From: JADJPL01 sp040382095
GTDB lineage: Bacteria; Bacteroidota; Bacteroidia; Chitinophagales; Saprospiraceae
Reading direction: 5' to 3'
Length of the DNA: 64,000 nt
Assembly: GCA_040382095.1 (NCBI GenBank)
Contig: JBEIGB010000002.1
Location: 1 to 64,000, forward strand
The position numbers were made by a program, and so were the translations under genes. A model generated the notes under the pieces. It ran no database searches, was not told the origin of the DNA, and saw nothing but the letters and a program-made list of their open reading frames with translations. This document shows positions 25,799 through 33,700 of the stretch, in pieces (the stretch's first letter is position 1; the number at the start of each line of letters is the position of its first letter).

Positions 25799-26051
25799 TT
25801 ATTTTATTCCTTTTGAATAGAGACTCGTTTCAAAGGGTAAACTTATTAAGGGAATGATTTTGTACCTATGATTTTCGTCACCGTAAAAGGAAATGCTCGT
25901 CAATATGACGATTGGATGGGGTTTTTGAATGTAGTGCAATATGGGTATGCAACTATTCCCTGTATTTAGGGTTATGAGAACATTAAGATTGAGTGGAACT
26001 TTATGCAGTTGTCTCCTAAGTAACGCTGCCGCCCTCGGCGACAGAATAAAA

Positions 26052-26116
26052 TTTCTTGAAACGCCGATTTCATTGATTTTGCTTCGTAAAATCAATGAAA
26101 TCGGCGTTTCAAGAAA
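26052..26116. repeat. Long palindromic hairpin (family member B)
   Basis: 31-bp stem (26052-26082 with 26086-26116), loop TTC, one G-T pair next to the loop. The apex is CATTGATTTTGC / GTAAAATCAATG and the base AAACGCCGATTT pairs fully. A short GCCG/CGGC hairpin precedes it near 26029-26037. No T-tract that would make it a simple terminator on one strand. Confidence 0.85.
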
Positions 26117-26124
26117 ATATTTGA

Positions 26125-26299
26125 GGTTGTGTAAAACGTATTGCGCCGCCTACAGCGGCGAAAGAAAGTTTTGAGCGAACACTATTTTCACTGATTTTAC
26201 TTCGTAAAATCAGTGAAAATAGTGTTCGCTCAAAATATTATTTGGCAGGGTCAGTCGCCAAAGGACAAAGGACGTGCCGGAGGCTTTTTACACAACCCC
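26125..26299. repeat. Composite hairpin unit with inverted ends
   Basis: The unit opens with GGTTGTGTAAAA (26125-26136) and closes with TTTTTACACAACCCC (26285-26299), an inverted pair. Between them lie a short CGCC...GGCG hairpin (26144-26160), the 32-bp palindrome C, and a TTTGGCAGGG...CGCCAAAG segment followed by GGAGGC. The same order recurs at 28319-28563. Two further right-end motifs follow at 26307-26319 and 26322-26336. No open reading frame inside, so if mobile it depends on an outside enzyme. Confidence 0.65.
26169..26235. repeat. Long palindromic hairpin (family member C)
   Basis: A perfect 32-bp stem (26169-26200 with 26204-26235) with loop TTC. The apex is CACTGATTTTAC / GTAAAATCAGTG, differing from member B at paired positions on both arms. 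The basal part (TTGAGCGAACACTATTTT) is unrelated in sequence to the other members. Confidence 0.9.
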
Positions 26300-26306
26300 A
26301 GGACTT

Positions 26307-26336
26307 GTTAGACAACCCCACTTTTTATACAACCCC
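26307..26336. repeat. Two extra right-end motifs
   Basis: GTTAGACAACCCC (26307-26319) and TTTTTATACAACCCC (26322-26336) repeat the right-end motif of the preceding unit, in the same orientation. They look like remnants of tandem units or repeated ends, 70 bp upstream of the helicase gene. Confidence 0.6.
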
Positions 26337-26405
26337 AAAATTTTATCCAGCCGCCGAAGGTGGAAAAAACTTTTTAAATAACCCGGTGCTATTTTAAGAC
26401 AAGCC

Positions 26406-28307
26406 ATGGGCGAATTCCACGCGTTGCTCGAACTGCAGGAGCTCCTGAAACTGGAGAAAGCAGAAGATTTTGAACAGTACAAGATAAAAATGGAGCGCAT
26501 GCCGCTGGTGGCCAGGCGAAAAGAGGGTTATGCCTGGTTCCCGCTAAATATCCTGCAAAAAGGCTATGCAATCGGCGAGCGGGCATTCGTACTGGTCGAG
26601 CGGACGACCCTGCAAGGGGAAGCACACCATTTTCGTTCCGGGAAAACCGTCAGTCTTTTTTCTATGGCCCCCGAAGTACAGCATCCGGAGCGCAGCGGAG
26701 TGGTTTATTTTGTGGATAAGGACCGCATGAAGATTATCCTCAATGCCCGGGATTTTCCCGATTGGCTCGACCAGGGCCAGATCGCCGTACAAATTGCCTT
26801 CGACGAGCGGACCTATCTGGAAATGGAAAAGGCCCTTAACCATGTAATTACCGCAAAAAAAGGACGACTGGCGGAGCTACGGGCGGTATTCCTGGGGCAA
26901 AAACCCCCTTCGTTCTATCAAACCCCTGCCATTCCCGATATCCAAATACTGAACGATTCGCAAAAGGATGCGGTACGGCACATCTTATCCGCCCAGGATC
27001 TGGCTCTGGTACATGGCCCTCCCGGTACCGGCAAAACGACCACCCTTGTCCAGGCTGTCCGCTTGTTGTGCCAGACCGAGCAAACCGTCCTGGTCACCGC
27101 ACCGAGCAATACTGCGGTAGATTTACTTACCGAACGCCTTGCGGAAGAGCGCCTGGCGGTCGTGCGTATCGGAAATATTTCACGAGTGGACGAAACCCTG
27201 CTCCAGCACACCCTCGACGCGATCGTTGCCAACCACCCGGAAAGCAGGAATATCCGTAAAGTTAAGATCCGGGCAGCAGAGCTCCGGCGCCAGGCAAAGC
27301 GCTATCGCCGGCACTTTGGGGCCGATGAGCGGATAGAGAAACAAAACCTTTTCGATGAAGCACGGGAACTATCCGCCTGGGCGAATCAACTGGAGGAACG
27401 GCTAATCGAACAAATTCTCGATAGCGCCCAGGTGATTACCTGTACTTTGGTAGGCGCAGCCCACCCTGTCCTGGAGAGGCGCAAATTCCGTACCGTTGTA
27501 ATTGACGAAGCGGCACAGGCGCTGGAACCTGCTACCTGGATCCCCATCACCAAAGCATCCCGTGTCATCCTCACCGGCGACCCACATCAGTTGCCCCCCA
27601 CCGTAAAATCGCTGGAAGCCATGCGCAGGGGGTTCGCCGTCACACAAATGGAAAAAAGCCTGCAGCACTTCCCGGAAGCGGCCCTCCTGAATATCCAGTA
27701 CCGTATGCACCAGGCTATTATGGGCTTTTCCAACCACTACTTTTACAACAACCGGCTGGAAGCTGCACCGGATGTAGCACAACACTGTCTCCATGCAGGG
27801 GACAAACGCCCCCTGCTGTTTATTGATACGGCAGGCTGCGGGTTCGAAGAGCAGCTCAACCCCGTTTTCCAGAGCCGATACAACCCAGACGAATACCGTA
27901 TTCTCTGCGAACACCTCTATCTGTATGCCGACGCCTTTCTGGAAAAAGACTATCCCTCCGTCGCGATCATTTCCCCTTATCGCGAACAAGCCACTTACAT
28001 CCAGTCACAGCTATCCGCAGACCCCCTCCTCAAACCTCTCCCGATCGAAGTAAATACGATTGATGGCTTCCAGGGACAGGAGAAGGACGTCGTCTATATT
28101 TCCCTGGTGCGTTCCAATGCCAAAGGGGATATCGGTTTCCTTCAGGATTACCGCCGCATGAATGTCGCGATGACCCGCGCAAGAAAACAACTCGTCGTTA
28201 TCGGGGACAGCGCGACGATCTGCCGCTCCCCTTTTTATGTGGCGTTCATGGAGTACTGCGAGCAGTATGGCGCTTATGAAACGGCCTGGGACTATATGAT
28301 GCATTGA
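26406..28307 (+). CDS. SF1B helicase, Upf1/IGHMBP2-like
   Basis: 633-residue superfamily 1B helicase acting on RNA or single-stranded DNA. After an N-terminal beta-rich domain (about 1-150) come the Q-like SQKDAV, Walker A GPPGTGKTTT (204-213), TAPSNTAVDLL, Walker B VVIDEAAQALEP, GDPHQLPPT, the QYRM motif, NTIDGFQGQEKDVV and MNVAMTRARKQLVVIGD. A helical stalk region (about 285-345) separates motifs Ia and II, as in Upf1. The physiological substrate is not known for the bacterial members. The gene is bracketed by two clusters of long hairpins within 70 bp upstream and 12 bp downstream, which may be coincidence or a functional pairing. Confidence 0.92.
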   Translation: MGEFHALLELQELLKLEKAEDFEQYKIKMERMPLVARRKEGYAWFPLNILQKGYAIGERAFVLVERTTLQGEAHHFRSGKTVSLFSMAPEVQHPERSGVVYFVDKDRMKIILNARDFPDWLDQGQIAVQIAFDERTYLEMEKALNHVITAKKGRLAELRAVFLGQKPPSFYQTPAIPDIQILNDSQKDAVRHILSAQDLALVHGPPGTGKTTTLVQAVRLLCQTEQTVLVTAPSNTAVDLLTERLAEERLAVVRIGNISRVDETLLQHTLDAIVANHPESRNIRKVKIRAAELRRQAKRYRRHFGADERIEKQNLFDEARELSAWANQLEERLIEQILDSAQVITCTLVGAAHPVLERRKFRTVVIDEAAQALEPATWIPITKASRVILTGDPHQLPPTVKSLEAMRRGFAVTQMEKSLQHFPEAALLNIQYRMHQAIMGFSNHYFYNNRLEAAPDVAQHCLHAGDKRPLLFIDTAGCGFEEQLNPVFQSRYNPDEYRILCEHLYLYADAFLEKDYPSVAIISPYREQATYIQSQLSADPLLKPLPIEVNTIDGFQGQEKDVVYISLVRSNAKGDIGFLQDYRRMNVAMTRARKQLVVIGDSATICRSPFYVAFMEYCEQYGAYETAWDYMMH

Positions 28308-28376
28308 CACCCCGGTAAGGTTGTGTAAAATGCACCCGGCCTTCCCTTTGGCTGCTTGCGCCGCGAAAGGATATTT

Positions 28377-28434
28377 CTTAGAGTGCCGTTTTCATTGACT
28401 TTGCTTCGAAAATCAATGAAAACGGCACTCTAAG
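28377..28434. repeat. Palindromic hairpin (family member D)
   Basis: 22-bp perfect arms (28377-28398 with 28413-28434) around a slightly damaged apex, CTTTGC-TTC-GAAAA, in which one base pair is mismatched and one base deleted relative to the other members. This is the only member with such decay at the tip. Confidence 0.8.
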
Positions 28435-28443
28435 CAAATTTTA

Positions 28444-28504
28444 TAAACGGACATCGTTTTACCTCATTTTGCTTCGCAAAGTGAGGTAAAACGATGTCCG
28501 TTTA
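28444..28504. repeat. Long palindromic hairpin (family member E)
   Basis: 29-bp stem (28444-28472 with 28476-28504) with loop TTC and one T-G pair in the apex (CTCATTTTGC / GCAAAGTGAG). The apex differs from members A-D on both arms, so pairing is kept while sequence changes. Confidence 0.88.
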
Positions 28505-28569
28505 AAATTATGGTTGGCAGCGCAAGCCGCCAGATGAAAAGCCAGGGCTTTTTGCATAACCCCAGAATA

Positions 28570-28628
28570 TTTTTAACGCTGATTTTGTTCATTTTGCTTC
28601 GCAAAGTGAACAAAATCAGCGTTAAAAA
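28570..28628. repeat. Long palindromic hairpin (family member F)
   Basis: 28-bp stem (28570-28597 with 28601-28628) with loop TTC. The apex TTCATTTTGC / GCAAAGTGAA shares the T-G pair of member E; the basal arm (TTAACGCTGATTTTG) is different. Confidence 0.88.
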
Positions 28629-28675
28629 AAAAGTATTCTGCCGCCGAAGGCGACAGAATACTTTTTACACAACCC
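28628..28675. repeat. GAA-loop hairpin plus right-end motif
   Basis: An 18-bp stem with one C/A mismatch (28628-28645 with 28649-28666), apex CCGCC / GGCGA and loop GAA, runs straight into the right-end motif TTTTTACACAACCC (28662-28675). It ends 35 bp from the gldN stop. The T-run could also help terminate plus-strand transcripts coming from the helicase gene. Confidence 0.75.
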
Positions 28676-28709
28676 TATTACAGGCCGAAAACTTTTTGGA
28701 TCAATAGAT

Positions 28710-29603
28710 TTAATACGTCCAGAGGTCCTGCTCGAAGTTGAAAATCTCGTTTTTGATTTTCTCGGCCTCCATCAGCAAGTCGCGACGGCTGTTGGGGAAG
28801 AAGTCCTCCAGGCGGTTGTCCTTCACATTGGATGCTTTGTAGATATAGCTCGAGAAATAGCGGTTTTCGAAGATATCTTCCCAGGAGAGCGGACTCGCAT
28901 CATTACCTTCGTTGAACACCCGCTCGCGGGCAAGATACTCCCGTGCCTCGGGGAAATAAATCCAGAAGAGCGGGGCCTCGCCGATTTTTTCCCCGCTGGA
29001 TGCGCTGACCTGTCTGACCGGGGCGATGCCCAGGATACGCACTTTCATTACCGAAGCTTCCTTGTCGAAGTAATAGATTTCCTTTATCCGGAAGCGCTGG
29101 ACGTCTTTTGGATCGAAATCATTTTTGACGATCTGCATTTTAACCTCGTAGGTCTCCGGGTCGGTGACGGGCACAGTATCCACTCTGTAAAGCTTGGAGC
29201 TCAGCGTAGCTGTATCCAGTTCTAATTTGAAGTCCTCATCGGAGAACGCGCGCAAGGGCGGCAGGGGGCTGTTGGGGTCTTCCACCCCTTTTGTGATGGC
29301 ATCCAGCAGCACCTGAATCAGGGGACGCTTCTCATAGCCGAAAGGCTGGTTAACCTTCTCGCGGATATCAATGACCCGCCATACCCGTCTTTTCCAGAAT
29401 ACATCTGCTTCCCGGGGCGTATCATAAGCCAGGATACGTCTGTTGATTGTGGTCGTTTCCGTGATATCATCCAGCGGTGCCGGGCGCAATTGCCTTCCGG
29501 ACTCCGTAGTCATAATATTCCCGGGCAGGGACTGCGCCCCTGCAAGGTAAGGCATACCGGCCGTGGCCAGGATAAGTACAAGGGATTTTAATGCGAATTT
29601 CAT
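28710..29603 (-). CDS. gldN: Type IX secretion/gliding protein GldN
   Basis: Periplasmic component that joins GldK in the ring of the type IX secretion system. 297 residues with an N-terminal signal peptide (FALKSLVLILATAGMPYLAGA). Typical segments are YDTPREADVFWKRRVWRVID, REKVNQPFGYEKRPLIQVLL, the FRIKEIYYFDKEASVMKVRI stretch and LFWIYFPEAREYLARERVFN. The C terminus SSYIYKASNVKDNRLEDFF is also characteristic. Last gene of the porP-gldKLMN block; it ends 35 bp from the second hairpin cluster. Confidence 0.95.
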   Translation of the reverse strand: MKFALKSLVLILATAGMPYLAGAQSLPGNIMTTESGRQLRPAPLDDITETTTINRRILAYDTPREADVFWKRRVWRVIDIREKVNQPFGYEKRPLIQVLLDAITKGVEDPNSPLPPLRAFSDEDFKLELDTATLSSKLYRVDTVPVTDPETYEVKMQIVKNDFDPKDVQRFRIKEIYYFDKEASVMKVRILGIAPVRQVSASSGEKIGEAPLFWIYFPEAREYLARERVFNEGNDASPLSWEDIFENRYFSSYIYKASNVKDNRLEDFFPNSRRDLLMEAEKIKNEIFNFEQDLWTY

Positions 29604-29719
29604 CGGATATTATGTTTTATAACCATAAGAACGGCAATTCCCGTTCGAAAGTATTTTACACCATCGTTATCGGGGATAATTTAACCAAATCATACCCGAT
29701 ATTTCCGGGCGTTCGGGCA

Positions 29720-31321
29720 CTATCTGATTTTGAATGCGAGGGAGTTGATTTTCCGGGTACCTTCGTCACCGGGACATTTTGCCCGCACATTATCGAAGTA
29801 GTAGCGGTCACCGGGCTTTGCCTTGTTGATGGCTGTCCGGGATTCTGCGCCAAACGCGCCGCTCGGATTAGTAATTTCGATTGGATCCTGCCGGGGCGCC
29901 GCATAGATCAGGGTAAAGCCCTGAATACTGCAACGGGCATCAAAGTCGAAATTCTCGAGAAGCGCCACCAGCCCTGCCTGGGCTTTAAACTCCCCGTTGC
30001 CGATGTCCCCACCGGTGGAAACCCCCAGTTTAGCAACCGGATCCGGAATGCGCTTAACCCTGAATTTGAAGGTTGTCGGGGGTAAGCCTTCCCCGCTGAC
30101 AATAATCTCTGCGTCGTTCGTTGGAACTTTGGCGGATACAATGTATTTCCCGAGTCCATTGGGCTGCAGCGAAATCCCGCCTCCGTTGCCCGACACCTTC
30201 AGCGTGTTTGTAGAGACCCCTGCGGCAGCTACCGATATTGGGTTATCCACGCCGATATAGAAGACGTTCATCTTATCTGCCGAGACCGTCACGCTGCGGC
30301 GGCCCACTTCGTATTCGAACACTTTGGAGTACGTTTCCCGTTTTTTGGTCGTCGGGTTGGTGAGGGTGACATCTACTTTATAGCTCCGCACGCCGGTATT
30401 GGAGGAACCCGCAGTGAATTTTGCTACCCCATCTTCTACCTTCAGTGGCCGGCCATCCACGCTGATCACGACGTTGTCGGTGATAGACTTGGAGCTTGCG
30501 CCTACGGAGATTTCGGCCTCATAATTTTCCCCGGAGATAATATAACTCTTTTTCGCAGAAGAAATCGGGATAAACTGATCCACTTTGAACGTTGTGGCGC
30601 CAACCTGACCGACCAGATAGTTGAGGATAGCGGCCTCAGAGCTCTTCATATCGTTTTGGATCTTGGTCAGGAGCGGAAACACAGAAGCCAGGGGCATTTG
30701 GTTGAAGGTGGATGCCCAGTCAATGTTTTTATTCTTCTTTAATGCCGCCTTGTCCTTTTTCCATGCTTCGTCCACCTTGAGGGAGATACTTCTTTCCAGC
30801 TCGGCCACTGTCTCTGCTGTAATTGCCGTACCCGGTGTACCGATCAGCGAACGCATGAGGGTCACCAGTTTTTCCCTGGTTTCGTTGATGCGTTTTTCCA
30901 GTTCCTCACCCTTGCCATTGTTGACCAGGTAGCGGGTGGTCACGTCCTTGTTCTTCATACCCTTGGGCTGGCCGGCGTGCTCTTCGTCCTCTTCGGCAGT
31001 GTAATATCCCCCGGTTTCATCCACCATAGCGGCGCGGAGGGATTCCACATAGTCGTTGAATTGTGTTGCCATAAGCTTAGTTTCCTGTGCAGCTTTAAGC
31101 AGTGGCTGGTATCGCTCGGCATCTTGTTCCACACTTTTTGCAAGCGAGGACATAGCGAATTCGTTCGACTTATCGAAGATTTCGTTGCTATTCTTGATAC
31201 CTCGGTCAATGACAAAGAAGGCATTGATAATTTTAGCAGAAACATTGAGGGCCAGCATTGCGGTCAACACCAGATACATCAGGTTGATCATCAACTGCCG
31301 GGGCTCCTTTGGAATAGACAT
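29720..31321 (-). CDS. gldM: Type IX secretion/gliding motor protein GldM
   Basis: 533-residue inner-membrane protein with one N-terminal transmembrane helix (MINLMYLVLTAMLALNVSA, about 9-28) and a long periplasmic part made of beta domains. With GldL it forms the proton-driven motor that powers T9SS export and gliding. The start SIPKEPRQLMINLMYLVL is diagnostic. A helical periplasmic domain (about 40-230) precedes several Ig-like domains with FAFKVKR-type repeats such as TFKFRVKRIPDP. It lies 152 bp downstream of gldL and 116 bp upstream of gldN. Confidence 0.96.
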   Translation of the reverse strand: MSIPKEPRQLMINLMYLVLTAMLALNVSAKIINAFFVIDRGIKNSNEIFDKSNEFAMSSLAKSVEQDAERYQPLLKAAQETKLMATQFNDYVESLRAAMVDETGGYYTAEEDEEHAGQPKGMKNKDVTTRYLVNNGKGEELEKRINETREKLVTLMRSLIGTPGTAITAETVAELERSISLKVDEAWKKDKAALKKNKNIDWASTFNQMPLASVFPLLTKIQNDMKSSEAAILNYLVGQVGATTFKVDQFIPISSAKKSYIISGENYEAEISVGASSKSITDNVVISVDGRPLKVEDGVAKFTAGSSNTGVRSYKVDVTLTNPTTKKRETYSKVFEYEVGRRSVTVSADKMNVFYIGVDNPISVAAAGVSTNTLKVSGNGGGISLQPNGLGKYIVSAKVPTNDAEIIVSGEGLPPTTFKFRVKRIPDPVAKLGVSTGGDIGNGEFKAQAGLVALLENFDFDARCSIQGFTLIYAAPRQDPIEITNPSGAFGAESRTAINKAKPGDRYYFDNVRAKCPGDEGTRKINSLAFKIR

Positions 31322-31473
31322 AGTCCGGAATTTTTCGTTTTAAAATAATTTGGGCAACTACATATAGGTGTACGAGACGTCAACTAACGCCAGATATTGT
31401 TATCAGGCATCAAGACCTGGGGCCTGGTTGCATAGTTGCGATGGGCAACCGGGGCAAAGGGTTCTGAAGAAAA

Positions 31474-32106
31474 TCAGGACTGCTTGCCTACGCTGGCCAT
31501 TGCCGTGATTACGCTGCCATAGACGTTGTTGAGGGTAGCATAGCTATTGTTGAGGCGGCCGATATTCTTGTTCAGCTCGCTGAGGTGGTCTTTATAGACT
31601 TTTGTTTCTTCTACGGAGTCCTGCAAGTCTGCCATCGCCTCATTGAGTTTTGAATAGAAGTTGGTCATCGCCTTCAACTGGTCTTTAGTACCGGAAAAGT
31701 CCACTTCCTGCAGGGCCTTGAGTGAGGAAAGACTTTTCGACATGACCTGGAGCTCGGAGAGCATACCGCCGAGTTGTTGTTCCACCACTTCGCCATTCAA
31801 AGGCGGCACCTGTGTCTTGCCAGTTTCAGCAATACCGACGGGGGATGCGGTAATCGGTTCGATCGGAATGTTGTACTTATCGAGGCCTGGATACAATTTT
31901 TCCCAGTAATAGTCTTTTTCCGGACCGATTACCCCGAGGAAGAGGAACAGGATTGCTTCAGTAATCATACCACCAGTCAGCATTTCATCTGCCAGTGGCC
32001 AGGATTGTATCTTGAAGAGCGCCCCCAGGAGGACGACCGAAGCCCCAACACCAATAAGTAGGTTTTTGAAATACTTGAAACCTGCAGACTTTAGAACATT
32101 TGCCAT
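31474..32106 (-). CDS. gldL: Type IX secretion/gliding motor protein GldL
   Basis: 210-residue inner-membrane protein with two transmembrane helices near the N terminus (KNLLIGVGASVVLLGALF and MITEAILFLFLGVIG). The conserved glutamate of the second helix, implicated in proton flow, is in the TEAILF segment; FKIQSWPLADEM lies between the helices. The rest is a cytoplasmic helical/coiled-coil domain (about 100-205) rich in Leu, Ser and Asn. GldL pentamers surround the GldM dimer. It follows gldK after 117 bp. Confidence 0.95.
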   Translation of the reverse strand: MANVLKSAGFKYFKNLLIGVGASVVLLGALFKIQSWPLADEMLTGGMITEAILFLFLGVIGPEKDYYWEKLYPGLDKYNIPIEPITASPVGIAETGKTQVPPLNGEVVEQQLGGMLSELQVMSKSLSSLKALQEVDFSGTKDQLKAMTNFYSKLNEAMADLQDSVEETKVYKDHLSELNKNIGRLNNSYATLNNVYGSVITAMASVGKQS

Positions 32107-32223
32107 TTTATACGGTATTTTAAAGGATTAGCGAAAAGGATTTGACGGATGAGTGAACGATTTATGCAAAAGGATATTGCGCCGGGGGCACAATATCCTT
32201 AATTTTTTTTTCGGAACCAATTT

Positions 32224-33486
32224 TTAGAAGTCATTAATGGATCTGCCGAGGAATGTCAGTACACAGCGGAAGCCGATATAGGCTTTAGTCGTATCCTGAT
32301 ATTCCCAATCGCGGGTACCAGTCTGGAGGAAGTAATGGATATCTTTCCATGACCCACCGCGGACGACTTTGCGTTTATTTGCTATATTCTCTTCATCATC
32401 CGCATTGTAGGTATAGTTGGGATTGAGATCGCTCATAAAAGAATAGAAATTTTCGTGGAATGCGCTGTTCGTCCACTCGGACACGTTACCGGCCATGTTG
32501 TAGAGACCGTAGTCGTTCGGGAAGTAGGCGTCTGCTTTAACCGTATAGAAGCCGCCATCTTCGGGATAATCCCCACGACCGGGCTTGAAATTGGCCAGGA
32601 GGCAACCTTTCGCATTGCGGATATACGGACCGCCCCAGGGGAAGGGGGCAAGTTCGTGGCCGCCGCGGGCAGCATATTCCCATTCATGTTCGGAAGGGAG
32701 GCGGAAGTCTTCGGAATTGACCGCGGCTTTGCTCCCGGCCAGAGAGGAGAGGTACAACTGAGTACGCCAGTGGGTAAATGCCTTGGCCATTGCCCAGTTT
32801 ACCCCAACGACGGGATAATCGTCATAGGCAGGGTGCGAAAAATACTGCCGGGCCATTGGTTCATTGTAGGAATAGGCGAAATTGCGGATCCAGACCAGGG
32901 TATCGGGATAGATATTCACGGTCTCCTTTTCTGTAAAATCCTTGATTTTCGCCTGGTTTTTATCCATGGAATTCCGGCGCGGTGCGAGCGCGGCCTTCTC
33001 CCAGTTGAACCATTCGTATTCATAATTGAATTTGCCTACGTCGATAAGCTTTTTCCCGAGGAAGAAGTCGCCCTCAGCGAGGTACATTTCATCAAGTTCT
33101 TCGGCTTCCCAATCAATCTTGGACCGCCAGTCTATGACCTCATTACCATCTTCATCTTGTTCTACCAGGCCAGTTAGCTTGCGGGCGATAGAATCCCTGA
33201 CCCATTCTACGAACTGCCGGTATTCATTGTTGGTAATTTCCGTTTCGTCCATGTAGAAGCCCTGGATGGAAATTTGTTTAGGACGTTGGACGTAGGTACT
33301 GTTGACATCCTGATCGCTGGGGCCTACCATCAGCGTTCCGGAGGGCACATAAACCATCCCGTAGGGATTAATCGGGGACCATGAGGGCCTGTCCAGAGCG
33401 CCGGTGAGCTCGCCACCTTCCTGGCTGCCGCAGGAATACAGGGAGAAAAGCAAAACGAATAGCGAGGACTTAAGAGCGTTTTTCAT
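32224..33486 (-). CDS. gldK: Type IX secretion lipoprotein GldK
   Basis: Outer-membrane-associated lipoprotein (420 residues) that forms the periplasmic ring of T9SS with GldN. The N terminus has a signal with lipobox LYSC (Cys19). The body is a formylglycine-generating-enzyme-like fold: VYVPSGTLMVGPSD, MDETEITNNEYRQFVEWV, FRLPSEHEWEYAARGG, NMAGNVSEWT and the ending RVVRGGSWKD...IGFRCV. The catalytic cysteines of true FGE are not present, as usual for GldK. A TATATTTA element (one base off TAnnTTTG) lies about 53 bp upstream on the minus strand. Confidence 0.95.
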   Translation of the reverse strand: MKNALKSSLFVLLFSLYSCGSQEGGELTGALDRPSWSPINPYGMVYVPSGTLMVGPSDQDVNSTYVQRPKQISIQGFYMDETEITNNEYRQFVEWVRDSIARKLTGLVEQDEDGNEVIDWRSKIDWEAEELDEMYLAEGDFFLGKKLIDVGKFNYEYEWFNWEKAALAPRRNSMDKNQAKIKDFTEKETVNIYPDTLVWIRNFAYSYNEPMARQYFSHPAYDDYPVVGVNWAMAKAFTHWRTQLYLSSLAGSKAAVNSEDFRLPSEHEWEYAARGGHELAPFPWGGPYIRNAKGCLLANFKPGRGDYPEDGGFYTVKADAYFPNDYGLYNMAGNVSEWTNSAFHENFYSFMSDLNPNYTYNADDEENIANKRKVVRGGSWKDIHYFLQTGTRDWEYQDTTKAYIGFRCVLTFLGRSINDF

Positions 33487-33700
33487 GTTTACTTCTGAGT
33501 TTTCCTTCAGATTTAATCCGGGCTTTTAAAAAGCGCCGTAAATATAGATGGTTTCGAAAATTTAAAAAAGCAAAGATGCGAAATTGCGAAAAAGCCGTGA
33601 ATATTTGATCAATCAGGCAAATTGCTAACGACGGTGTATCAAAACTTATTATCACAAATCTTTACAAAGTTTGTTAATATCTCTGCACAGGTGGCGTTGA

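Larger units (their letters stand above)
25799..26405. other. 607-bp intergenic region with the first hairpin cluster
   Basis: Divergent region between the GltD-like gene (minus) and the helicase (plus). The left 240 bp show no recognisable feature. From about 26023 to 26336 it is filled with palindromes and end motifs described separately. The short frames that cross the palindromes read the same peptide in both directions and are not genes. Confidence 0.7.
28319..28563. repeat. Composite hairpin unit with two palindromes
   Basis: Opens with GGTTGTGTAAAA (28319-28330) 12 bp after the helicase stop and closes with TTTTTGCATAACCCC (28549-28563). Inside are a GCGCC-type segment, palindromes D and E, then TTGGCAG...GCCGCCA and GGGC before the right end. 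This is the same order of modules as the unit at 26125-26299, with one palindrome more. Confidence 0.65.
28308..28709. other. 402-bp convergent intergenic region with the second hairpin cluster
   Basis: Between the end of the helicase gene (plus) and the end of gldN (minus). It holds one full composite unit, three long palindromes (D, E, F) and a final GAA-loop hairpin, leaving hardly any unique sequence. It carries no gene. Confidence 0.75.

Noticed and set aside
25799..26174. Overlapping short reading frames on both strands, 98 and 77 residues, sharing the peptide KINEIGVSR.
   Set aside because: Both run through palindrome B, so an inverted repeat yields the same peptide from both strands. 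No family resemblance and no start context.
26406..28307. Helicase as part of a defence island.
   Set aside because: No other defence gene or integrase is nearby, and Upf1-like helicases are also widespread housekeeping proteins.
26023..28675. CRISPR array or integron attC array.
   Set aside because: Repeats are palindromes with different stems, irregular spacing and no integrase, Cas gene or unique spacers of constant length.
28510..28707. A 65-residue plus-strand frame within the second hairpin cluster.
   Set aside because: It reads across palindrome F and the GAA hairpin, and its sequence is an artefact of the repeat.
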